Source: Lagopus muta | Taxonomy: Eukaryota > Chordata > Aves > Galliformes > Phasianidae | Assembly: GCF_023343835.1 (NCBI RefSeq) | Contig: NC_064437.1 | Coordinates: 41,627,967 to 41,691,966, forward strand | DNA length: 64,000 nucleotides | Reading direction: 5' to 3' | Shown here: piece after piece, positions 11,757 through 23,200 of the stretch | Layout of the letters: every line of letters begins with the position of its first letter | Position numbering within the stretch: the stretch's first letter is position 1 | The notes under the pieces: model-generated | Databases searched by the model: none | Told to the model about the DNA's origin: nothing | What the model saw: only the letters and a program-made list of their open reading frames with translations | Made by a program: the position numbers and the translations under genes

Positions 11757-11805
11757 TTTATTGCATAAAAATTAATTTGTTACAATAGGAACGCTAAACT
11801 TTATT
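11757..11805 (-). terminator. UNC5B: Two AATAAA poly(A) signals, UNC5B
   Basis: The minus strand has AATAAA at 11800-11805 and again at 11757-11762. The first is followed by a U-rich stretch, which suits cleavage near 11775-11790. The second would cleave near 11735. Both are 2.3 kb past the stop codon, consistent with the long 3'UTR known for UNC5B. Confidence 0.6.
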
Positions 11806-13525
11806 TACAGTTCTTTAGTTTACAGAATAAACAGAACGCAGATGGAGAGGATGCCCCCAGGCCCATCCCCTGGACGTATAAATATGGAGACAGACGCTGC
11901 CAGCACCACATGGCCCATGGCCCCGAGGCTGGCACTGAATGGCCCCAGAGGGAGGAGAGACGGATGCAGACAGACAGGGTAAGAAGGACAGATGGACAGA
12001 TGGGTGGCTGCATGCTCCACGGAGCAGGCAGTGAGAATGAGAGCGAGAGAGATTCAGACGTGTCCCGTCCTGCACCCAAATAGAGCAGCTCACCTCCCTC
12101 AGAGGAGTTGCTGACGCCCTATTTAATGTCAGCAGCTGCTTCCTTAGAGCAATTCTTCATTTTTTCCCCAGATTTGCTTCTTTCCCTTGCTAAGGGATGG
12201 GGTGTCGCTGATTGGATGCTGAAATGCAACCTGAAGGAGAGAGGAAACCCTTCCTTGGTGGCAAAGGGATTCACCCAGAAGTCTTCCCACCCCAAGCTTC
12301 CAACCTGAAAAAATCTCTCTTTTTTTTTTTTAATAGACAATTTTCTAAGATACAACAATCAACGAGTAAATACTTCTACCTGCAGGTAATCCCTATGTTT
12401 AGCCTTCATTGAGACACCATACCTTTGTGATGAACCTCGTTATCCTACGATTACTTTTCCATTCATCACGCAACATCTCCACTGTTATAAAATGTCAACT
12501 ACAGGAAAAAAAGGAGAAAATAAAGGAGGTGCAACGGGATGGAAACCCAGTGGCTGCTTACGTGCTGGAACACTTAGCCCGGCTCCCAGCCTAGAGATCC
12601 TTCCTTACCAGCAAGGTAGCGAGGTAGAACTCAGCACAGGACCAAAAGAAACTCAAAGAAAGCAAACTAAGGACTCCATTGGCATTGTTTTCTAACCCCA
12701 ATGTGAAGCCAACACTTCAAAATGCTGGGTGGCATGGGGCATGTCCATAATTCCAGCGGGCTTTGTGCAAACATGCAGCAACCCTGATATGTGCAATGGC
12801 ACAGTGACCCCCAGGCATTGTCCTCAGACCTCATGCAGAAGCAGGACAGCCCCATATGGATCTCCCCCAAAGCAGCCTGCAGACCCACACCTTCCTCCCT
12901 GCATCCCTGCCAAAATACTGACCCAAAACCAGGGAGCCCAGAGGATGTGGTCTGCCCCCCGACCTGCCTCCCAAAACCCCAGGTTTGGGGAATGAACTGC
13001 ACCATCTGGGTTTCTGTTAAGAAAACAACTTTGGCCTGTGCCTAGCGCCGGGCTGAAGTCTTTGGTTTGTATTTCTCTATATGAAGGCGCAGTCATCCTA
13101 AAAGCTCCCCCTCAAAACTACGCTGGGGAAGAATTCGTGAATGGATCTGGCACCCCCTGCTGATGCCACAACGGATGGAGACAGAGCCCAGCGATGGAGG
13201 AGGAGCAAGGGGACAGGGGCACCGTGCTGTGCTGTGCTGCTCCTTAGAGAATGCCAGGGAGAGAAGCAGGACAGCAGCCCTCCTGTGCACCTGCAGCCCC
13301 CACTCCATGGGACTGCCACCAGGAAGGGGAACATGCAGTGAAAACCTGGGGGAGGGTCTCAGCTCACCCTGAAGCACAGGGGAATAGAGGCACTTAACCC
13401 TATGGACTTCCTGGGGTCCCAGGACATGTAAACAAAGTTTGCTCAGCTCGACCGCACGCTTTCCCTAAAAAAAGAGCGTTCATTTAAATCTCTCTCTGCC
13501 ACTCTGACCACAACAGTGCTCTTCC

Positions 13526-13529
13526 CTCT

Positions 13530-13574
<45 letters not shown>
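13526..13574. repeat. (CT)n(AC)n compound microsatellite
   Basis: About nine CT units are followed by about fifteen AC units. In UNC5B mRNA sense this is a GU repeat followed by a GA repeat inside the 3'UTR. Confidence 0.95.
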
Positions 13575-13575
<1 letters not shown>

Positions 13576-13673
13576 TTTATAAATCTTTTTTTTTTTTCCC
13601 ATTTTTTTTTTTTAAAAAGGACTCATCCAAAGATCTGGATAATAAATTATTTGCGTTTCCTAAGAAACTGTTG

Positions 13674-13675
<2 letters not shown>

Positions 13676-13706
<31 letters not shown>
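13676..13706. repeat. 31-nt homopolymer T (A run in UNC5B mRNA)
   Basis: An uninterrupted T tract on the plus strand. It lies in the inferred UNC5B 3'UTR and would prime oligo-dT internally. Confidence 0.95.
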
Positions 13707-13707
<1 letters not shown>

Positions 13708-14103
13708 TTTTCCTTTTTTCTTCCTTTCCTACTTGCCTTTTGAAGCTGTCTGAAGCCTTTGACAGAAATAAGCCACTTGCCTAGGTTGTACTCATCTCTT
13801 CAATGCAGAAATGCTATCAAAGGAGGAGGAGAACCAGATGGGAAGGAACCCAAAGGAGAAGGAAAGCCCCCACTGCCTCGGCTCAAGAAGCCCCAGTTCC
13901 TCCAGCATCACCAATGCCACCCGAGAGGAGGAGGAAGGCCGTGTAACACTTGAATTGCTTGTAAACGCTGAGGATTGGTCTGTAAGGCTGACAGTGACGT
14001 GGGAAGGGAGAAGCAGGGCCCTCGGCCCTTCCTCATTCAGCCCCCATGCAGGGACAGGTGCTGGGGAAGGTCCCCCTTCGCCATCCCCCTGAAGGGAGCA
14101 CCA

Positions 14104-14269
14104 TCAGCAGTCACCCTCCGTGGCCATGACCACCAGCATCTCGCTCTTGCCCATCTCTTCTAAGGCACTGGCCAAGGTGTTGAGATCGCCATCGTCTTGG
14201 TGCTCAGCTTCCCATAAGTCCAGGATCACCCCAGTGGGGCTGGCTTTGGTGGCAAAGTAGTTCAGATAC
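14104..14269 (-). CDS. UNC5B: UNC5B exon 17 (death domain end, stop)
   Basis: Residues 890-944 plus TGA at 14104-14106. Codes [20 protein letters not shown] and the conserved C-terminus. The acceptor is TGTACAG. Confidence 0.97.
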
Positions 14270-17200
14270 CTGTACAGGAGAAGCAGAAAGAAAATGCAGG
14301 TTGGCGCAATATCCTTTGGGGGTGGAAGGGTGGATGCTGCTGGAGCAGCCGACCTCTTTGCAGTGTGAACCATGATGGGAATGCCATGATGCAAATGCCA
14401 AAACCCTTAAGCCACTGTCTGTGTTTTTATACAGAGCCAGCGTTCGTGCAAAAGCAGTGCAAGCTTTGCTTTGCTGAAATCATTGACCGTGTCCCCTCCC
14501 TTCCTTTGGGCCTCGGAGGAGAGCCCAGTTGGGAACACCACAAGCATGGATGAAGGCCAGGCCAAAATGAGGAGAGATCCAGACCACAGTACGTGTATAT
14601 GGATGGAAATAACTATGAGCAGATATCTCTGTATCTATATGTGGGCTTCTGTGGATGCATATAATCTGGCTAGATGAAATCTAGCATGAACAGAGCACAG
14701 AGCAAGCTCAGGGAGACTCACCGGTCCATGGAAAGTTTCTGGGCGAGAAGCCTCCAGTCATTCCCTCTGGAATTGGGAGCATCCAGGCTGTTGCAGATCT
14801 TCTGCCGGATGGAGAGGGGGATTTTGAAGGCGTAGGGTCCCAGCTGGGTGGTGGGGGCACTGTTGTTGTGTGAGTGGAGGGTGTCGAAGGAGCTGGCATG
14901 CTGCAAGGGGAGAGTGAGATTTTTGAGCAGAGGGTTGGGAGGAACCCCAGTCTCTGCCTGCGCATCCCTTGGCTGTCCCCCTCCAGCTCACCTCTCCCAG
15001 CGTGACATGGAGTTGGAAGATCTGTCCTTCCCCTTCCACCTGCCGGACGCAAATCTTGCAGGTGAGCTCAGTGGAGGCCTGGCTGTACCTCTCCAGCGTG
15101 AAAGTGCAGTGCAGGGCTCGCTGGCTGCCACTCCAGATGTGGTAGAAAGGGATTTCCTGAAAAGCACCAAAGCATGGGCTCAGCCAAGGGGAAATCCCAT
15201 CTCCTCCAGCCATCTCATGGGGATGAAGTGGGAAAGAGAGACCCTCCCCAAACAGCACCCCACCAGAAATTAAAACAGACCCCTTTCCTCTTCCATCCTT
15301 TCAGGAGTCAACCCTAGAAATAATACAAGAGCAGCTGGTGCTCACCACCCTGGGGATTCTAGGTGGCTCCTCACCTGGTACTTGGCCAGCAGCTTGCTTC
15401 TCCACAATGAGTGGGGGATGTCGTGGATGGAGAGACGCAGGTTGTGGTAGCTGTCCTTGAAGGGCAGGGGCTTGGGCTCCTCCAGCAGATACCCACCCAG
15501 TGTCTGCTCCAGCTCCAGAACCTCCTGTGCATAGCAGGACAAGTGGCATCAGCCTCAGGAGCCCAACTCACCCCACTCCCAGTCAAACCTTCAGCTTAGA
15601 TCTGTGAACTTGCACAAAATCCAAGAAGCACAGTGCTGCCTACACCTCCACCTAGAGGCACTAGAGCAATCCTGATGTGGCAGAACAAGGCACAGGGAAT
15701 TAAACAACCACTGCACCAGTGGTGGCCTGTGCAGCTCCACTGGCTTGGGGCCCTCAGTACAGGAGGGATGTGGAGCTGTTGGAGCAGGTCCACAGAAGGG
15801 CTATATAGATGATCAAAGGTTGAAGCACCTGCCCTATGAAGAAAGTTGAGGGAGCTGGGCTTGTTCATCTGGAGAAAGAAGGCTCCAGGGAGACCTCAAT
15901 GAAGCCCTTCCAGTACTTGAAAGGAGCTTATAAGCAAGGGAAGCAATTGTTTATATGGTTTATATAGAGCTGTGGGTGCCCCATTCCTGGAGGTGCAGGA
16001 GACCATGGATGTGGCCCTGGGCAGCCTGAGCTGCTCGGAGACAGCCAACCCATGGCAAGGGTTGGAACTCAATGATCTCTAAGGTCCCTTTCAACCCAAG
16101 CCTTTCTATGATTCTATGACGAGGTCCCTGCAGTACCTTCAGTGCATCCGGCGTGTCCTCCAGGCAGTAGACCTTAAGGCTGTACTCCAGGGAGGTGCAG
16201 ATGGCGGGGGCAAAGATGGCCAACTGGAGCCTCTTGATTGCCGACCTGGAGTAGGACTCGCCCACAAAAACGTAGGTGCCCAGCTGATCTAGCAGGATGT
16301 GGCAGGACTTGGCTTCCAGCTGGCAGTAGCAGGGGGTATTGAGGGTCTCCTCATCCAGGGTCACCACTTCCTACAAGGAAGAGATGGAAACAAAAGCTTA
16401 GGGTCAGCCTTTTGCTTGGGGGATGTTGTTCCACAGCACTCGGGGTCTTGGCTGGCCGCAGGGCTGGGCTCACACCTTACCTCCCAGTTCCCCTGATGAG
16501 ACTGTGTTTTCAGCTGGAAGATCCAGTCCGAAGAGCTGACATCCGCACAGTGAGGAATGGTGAGGACAACAGGGCGGCACAGCAGCAGGCCGGTGGGTCC
16601 ACAGGTCACCACCGGGCTCAGCACCGTCTGCGTGCCCTCGGAGGGCAAGCTGGGGACAAGGGACACCGGTTGGACAGGGAGACCCACAGCAAGTGACGAG
16701 GGCAGAGGGAGGGCAGTGTGACTTACAGGCTGCTCTCTGCCTTGTTGATGACCAGGTACATCTCGTAGAACTTTCCCTGCGGGATGGCTCCATGTGGTAC
16801 CAGCAGGCTCACCCCTAGAGCAGCACACACAGCATTAGGCCCCAAATGAGGGAACAATCCCTTGCTTATCTTACACCCAAGGCACGCTCTTCCCCACCGT
16901 GGGGCTTACCAGTGCCGGGGATGGTTAGCCTTCCCCCCAGGTAGCTGAAAGTCCCACTGGCACTGGTGCCATGTTCCTGAGGCAGACTAAGGAGGTGCTG
17001 GGAGCCCTGCTGGGCTTTGCTCCGCATGTTCACAAATTGGCTGCCACTGTCTCCTGGGAAGGTGCCGGCAGCAGGGATTCCCCCCAGCAAATCTGTCCCA
17101 TTGTGCAGCCCTGGCGAAGAGGAGGTGGTGGAGGAGTTGTAGACCTTGATCTTGAGGTTGGGGAGTGGGTCGAGCAAGGGGGAGTTGGTCATGGGGATCT

Positions 17201-20200
17201 TGTCAGAAGAGTCCTGCAGGGAGTACATGGGGCCCCGGTACACTCCTGCGTTGGCCGTCAGGTCCGGCTGCATGGAGGGGTGCAGTAACTGGGGGTTGTC
17301 TGTGGGAAAAAACAGTGAAAATGGAGAACTGCTTCTTAGCTGGGGGATGCTCGTGAAAATCCCTCCTCAACCAGCACATGGTCAGTGAGCACAGCGCAGG
17401 GCTACAGCTGCACACACCAACACAGAGCCCTTGGCTTTTGTATATCAGCAAGTTCCCCTAAAACCAGGCTGGAAGTTCCCCAGGATCCTGCTCTTCACAT
17501 TTTTATGAGCTGCAGCCAGATTCAACCTTGGCTTCAGCTTGGGGATTAAACTTTTTAACTCAGAAGGTGGTAAGGAGCTGGCACTGCTGCCCAGAGTAGC
17601 AGTGGGTGCGCCATCCCTGGAGGTGTCCAAGGCCATGGATGGGGCCCTGATCTGGTGGGGGGCAATCAGCCCATGGCAGGGTTGGGGCTGGTTGGGCTTT
17701 GAGGCACCTTCCAACCCAAACCATTCTATGATGTTCTGATATAATCTCTCACCGTGCCGGGCAGTCTTGAAGTTGACTGGGTGGAAGCCTCCAGTCAGGG
17801 CAGCTGATGAGTCTGTGATGTCGGTGTCAAAGTCCCGGCACCTCCTCCGGTACACCACCACCCCCACAGCCATGAGGATGACAATGAAGACGAAAATGGC
17901 CACCACCAGTCCAGCATACAGGGCTACATCACCCGTGGCCTCCAGCACTGGGAGGGAGGAGAGAAATCATGGTTGAAACATTAGGTTTATTCAGCTTCAG
18001 CTCAAAGTCATCAACCCTACTATCCTAACAGATAGCCCTGAAGAGTGAACATAATACCTATGTGCATACCATATATATGTACCCAAGCTAATTCACCTGG
18101 AAAGAGCAAGTGTCATGACACCTATACAGACAGCCCTCAGCATCCCCACCCACCTCTTACCCCACCACAGGATCTTTAAATACTTGGTATATCTTGGATA
18201 GGGGACAGAGGAAGAAATCTGCTCAGAAAGGAGAGGGATGAACAGGGAAGCTGTGGGCCAGAAGGAAAGATTCACCCACCAGTGTCAAACTTGGGATGAG
18301 TTGATATTAAAAAAATAACTCTGGGGCTCCCAGCTCGAGGAAGGGTGTCCTTGGTTAGGGTGACGATGCTTGGAGCATCTTTGGTGGAGTGACACCAGGT
18401 GCATCATACTCTATTCAAGAACTGCATGCAGCCAGCAGCAAAAGGGGGACAGGAGCAGAGCAAGAAAGCAAAGTCATCATGCTTCTCAAGCACAGCGCAT
18501 GATTTAATGCACATAGGAGCATTCTGAGGCAGGTTTTAGTCTCCCCATCCTGTCCTTCCCTAGCAGACAATGCAGAGCCCTGCCACGGGTAAAACCAAAG
18601 CGATGCAGTGCAGAAGAAATCAAATGGCCATGAAATGAGCACTTACGGTGGCTTTTGGGTTCGCTTAGAACTCTTTTATCTGTTAGGAAAAACAAAGTTA
18701 GAAAACAAAAGGTGAAGATGGCATGATGGGGATGGAATGACACAAAAGGCAGGCACAGCCGGGCAGGATGTGGGGACACGGGGGAGCTCTGCAGGTGGCT
18801 CTGCTGCCACCATGCCTTCATCATTCCCACTGCCAAATTTCCACTGTCCTGGGACACATGTCCCAAACCCCTGATCTAATGCTGGAGCAGGAGGCTTTCG
18901 GAGCTGAAAAAGGGGAAATTGGTGTCACACAACAGTAGGTGGCAGCATTAGCCTTCAGTGAGCCAGCTTGCAGTGCAGCACACATCACTAGTGCTGCTTT
19001 TTCCCTATAAACCTGGATGCTAGCTGCTACTGCTCCAGAGCTCTTGCTGAGCACTGACATTTTCACACTGGGGCTAAGGAAACCAAGTGGATCACCTCCA
19101 CTGCTAACAACCAGCATTATTTCAGCACAGGACCATCAACCTAGCACATTGTGGGACAGCTAGATCCCGTGTCAGCCACCAGAAATCCCCCAAACCTTAG
19201 CACCAGCTGACAGCTAGCTCTATGACAACATTTCTTTCAGTGCAGCACACTCACTGTGCAGGCAGAGCCCGTCGGTGCAGTTCTTGGAGTCGAGCAGCCC
19301 GCCGCTGCAATCCTTGCCACCGTTGCGTGGAGCTGGCGCAGAGCACTCGCGGCTGCGCCAGTGGGTGCACTCAGTGCTGCATGCCGACCACTTGCTCCAC
19401 TCCGTCCACGCGCCGTCCACTGCAGGCCACCAAACACAGACACACTGCTGGAGACACGACTCCTGACAGCAGGAAGGTGCCTGCACCCATCGAAGGGTGA
19501 CCTCCACAGAGATGCAAACCCCAGCCCCGATGGCATCTCCATGAGGAGCGCGAATGGAGCATCCAGCTGGGGAAGGACAGCAGGTTTGTGACCCCCTTAC
19601 CTGGGCAGAGCGTGGTGCAGGTTATTTTCTGGAAGGGCTGCCCATCGCAGAAGGAGCCGCCATTGAGTGGGGCGGGGTTGGTGCACGTCCGGGTGCGCTT
19701 CTGCCAGCCCCGGCCACAGCGGTTGTTGCAAGGAGACCACTCAGACCAGGTGGACCAGCCACCATTCACTGCAGGAGGAGACAGCCAGGGGAACACGTGA
19801 TGCGCAAAGCCAGAGCAATGCAGTAACAAGAGCCCATTTTGGCAGTGAAAGCTCAGATGAGCCCACTTGAATGCTTGCAGATACCCACACATAGGAACAT
19901 CTTAATAACATCTTCTAATGACCTGGTAGACGTACCAGTTCTGCAGGCCTTGGTCACTGCCTAACTTAATGCAATGCCCAGTGCAGTTCCCTCCTACCAC
20001 TTCCAAGAAGGTTCCACAGTCCCCTCTGCTCACAGACATGGCCCTTTCCCAAAAGCAAGAACCAGTACCGTAGACAATGACAGCAGCTGTGGTGCTCCGG
20101 CGTTTGGCTACGATGTTCTTGGCCATGCAGGTGTAATTAGCAGTGTCCAAGAGCCTGGCCTGCTTGATGATGAGGTTGTGATCGATGGTGATGAGAAAGT

Positions 20201-23200
20201 TGGTGTCCTGGGTGGGATCAATGACATCCTCATTCCTTAGCCACTCCACCTGGCAAGAGAAAGGGTGGGAGGGGGTAAGGATGTGGGGCAAGATGGTGGT
20301 TAAGCCAAAGGGGAACTCAGGCAGGTAGAATATAACAAAAGTTTTAGTGGAAACACCCATTCCACATGCTCCCCGCTAGGACGGTCTTTAAAGAACACAA
20401 AATTAAGCCAAGATACAACCACCTGAATGCTTGCTGAAATCTCTCCATGCCAGTGGGGCACAAGAGCCAAGCAAGACATCTGGACACCCCAGCACTGGCT
20501 GACCTCAGGCAGGTTGCTTCACCCCTGGGTGGCAAAGCGGTGTGCAGCACCAAATTGCAGGGCTGCCCATTAGTTTCTGGGCCGTGCTTAATGAGGTCGT
20601 TTGGGATGGGTGTGAGCTGATACCATCATTGGGTGTGGGCACCAGCAAGGACAAACATCACCAAGGTTGGGATGTTGCTACCATCACCAATGCTCCCAGG
20701 GTCTAAAGGCTTGGTGGGCATCTGCCATGACGTACTCCGTCTCATGGCATTTTTAGGGCTGCCTCAGGGCTGGCTGGGTTCTGGGAACCCTGTACCCACT
20801 TACCTCTGCCTGTGGCACCCCCTCAGGTGGCCGGCACTGCAGCAGCACCTCCTGCTCCAGTGGCACTTCCTTGCCCAGTGGCTCCTGGTCAAAATTTTTC
20901 CGCAGGTCTGGAGGGGGAAAGACAGTGGTTAGCAGCTTGCTACAGAAATTGGGCACCCCATAAAACCTTGGAGAGGGAGAGCATAACCTCAGCACACACA
21001 CACACAGGGAAATGCAGAGCAAAATACAGTAGGCATATGGATGTGATTGCCTTAGTGATCTATCCCAACTTTAATGATTTTATGATTCTGTGTGTCTTGG
21101 GAGAATGAGGGTGATTTCCCACATTTCAGGGCTACAGGGACGTGGCAGGATGCTGCTCCACAGAAGGAGCAGAAGCACCCATGCATCACTAGGTGGTGCT
21201 GCAACCCTCTGCTCCAGCACCCAGCCCTCAAAAGCTGGAGCACTGTGAATCCAGGAGCTGCCCACCCCGTGCCTTTGCAGGGAACACATGCTGTGGCAAA
21301 GCACAGCACAGTGAACCCATGCCTTATCAACACTGGCTGTCAGAATACCCTAAATACAGGCCACGCTGTGCATGAGGCCCATGATGCAATCCTCACTGCA
21401 AGGGCACTCATATTTCCAGCTGTACGTGGCATGGAGATGCTGGGCAGTGCCGCGCAGGCTTTGATCCAAACAACCAGGTGTGGAGAAACTGGGAGGGAAT
21501 GAAGTCCTAACAGCTCATTAGCAGGAACTGCATGGATAATATTAGAGAATGATGCTGATTTATGGGATGGCACAAACTGTCAAGACCAGAGATCTCAGGT
21601 CACAGGATGCTGGGGATGGGAGAGTAGATGTCTTAAAATGATCTTCTTCATTTCATCATTCAAGGCCAGGTTGGATGGGGCCCTGGGCAGCCAGATCTGG
21701 TGGGTGGCACCCAGCCCATAGCAGGAGGATTGGAGCTGGGTAGGCGTTAAGGTTCCTTCCAACCCAAGTTCTATGATTCCATGACCGCTTCTCTGCAAGG
21801 AACACCAAACTTCTGGCTGAGAGCTTGTCCCTCCTGGGGACAAAAGGGTCTCCTCAGCAGCCAGCCCTTCAGTGGGCAACATTTTCTTTGCTGAGTCCAA
21901 ATCCTTTGGGGACGTCAGCAATGCAGCTGATTCACTTCCATTTTGGATGACGTGGGATTATTAGCCCTCTAATAGCAAAATCTGTTTACTACTTGGGAAG
22001 CCTGGCCATTCTCCCATAGCTTTGCCATCTCATTTGCTAAGAGAGCAAATTCAGCCGGGTAACAGCCTGATTAACTCATCCTTAATCAGGCTGACACCCA
22101 CAAACAGCAGCTTAGAGAAGTGACATATGACAGCAGGGACTCCAGGGACGTGGAGCCGCTGATTCAGGAAAAAGCACAAGGTGCTAACCATCAGGTTATT
22201 AAGGATAATAAAGCACTGGGAAGAGCTGAGCAGGCTGCTGAGTGCTGAGGCATTAACCCAGCTGGTGCCACAGCAGGTAAGCATGGTGCCCACACATGGA
22301 GCTGTGCCATGAGCTGAGAGCAGCGCCTTGCAGCCAGGCCTGTGTTGGCCACCTTCAATCCATTCAAACGTGCAACATGGCACACAGGGAAAACCCCAGG
22401 GGCTTTGCAATTTGTAAATCAATGGTTTGAACCACTCGGAAACTCCTTATAGTGCCAAAAGAGGAAAAGAAGGTGTGGGAGGCATTTACTTAAACTCAAA
22501 AAGCCACCGGTGATCTCAAAAGGGAACAATGCACCATGTGCACTGAGCACTCACATGCAATGCGGACGTACGCCCTGCGGCTCTTCGTGGTGCCCGCGGA
22601 GCTCCAGGCCACGCACTGGCACCAATAATCCTCCAAGCCAAAGAGCTCCTCCACCTGCTGTCGGGACACCTCGATCTGCACCTCCCGCACCAGCAGCCCT
22701 GTAAGGGACAGACAGACGGCATCAGCCAGGAGGAAAGGATGTGGATGCAGGGTTTGGACTGGAGGATGGGGCTGTAGGGATCCCATGGGCTTTGGTGGCT
22801 TCCGCAATGCAACATCCTTCAAGGCTGCAGAATGGATGCAATGATGACACAGGTGACACGAAACAGCCAGGACACGGTCTGCAGGGAGCTGGAAAACCCA
22901 CATCTGAGGATGCTGAGGTTTCAACAAGAGTTTGATGCTTATCAGCAAATGGTGATGGGGCCACTGCCAATGGGAGAGAGGAATGGGACAAGAGGAGAAG
23001 TACACACTACAACACTCCACACTCCATTTGTTTCAAACCTTCTGTCCCTTCCTGGCTGCTCTGCTGCTTGCCCACCACATCTATGTCCCCGGATAAAACT
23101 CAGAGCTGCTATTTATAAAAGGGGCCCGAGTTCACCACCACCACACAGAGCCGCACGCTCCCCAGATGTAATTCTGTGAGCCTGCTCCTAGCACTGCGAG

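Larger units (their letters stand above)
11750..14103 (-). other. UNC5B: UNC5B 3' untranslated region
   Basis: A non-coding 2.35-kb stretch after the stop codon. In mRNA sense it carries a 31-nt A run (13676-13706) and a (GT)n(GA)n tract (13526-13574). No CR1 is recognised inside it. The extent is inferred from the AATAAA signals. Confidence 0.55.

Noticed and set aside
13516-13743. Open frame of His-Thr and Phe runs
   Set aside because: Translation of a microsatellite and a T homopolymer in the UNC5B 3'UTR.
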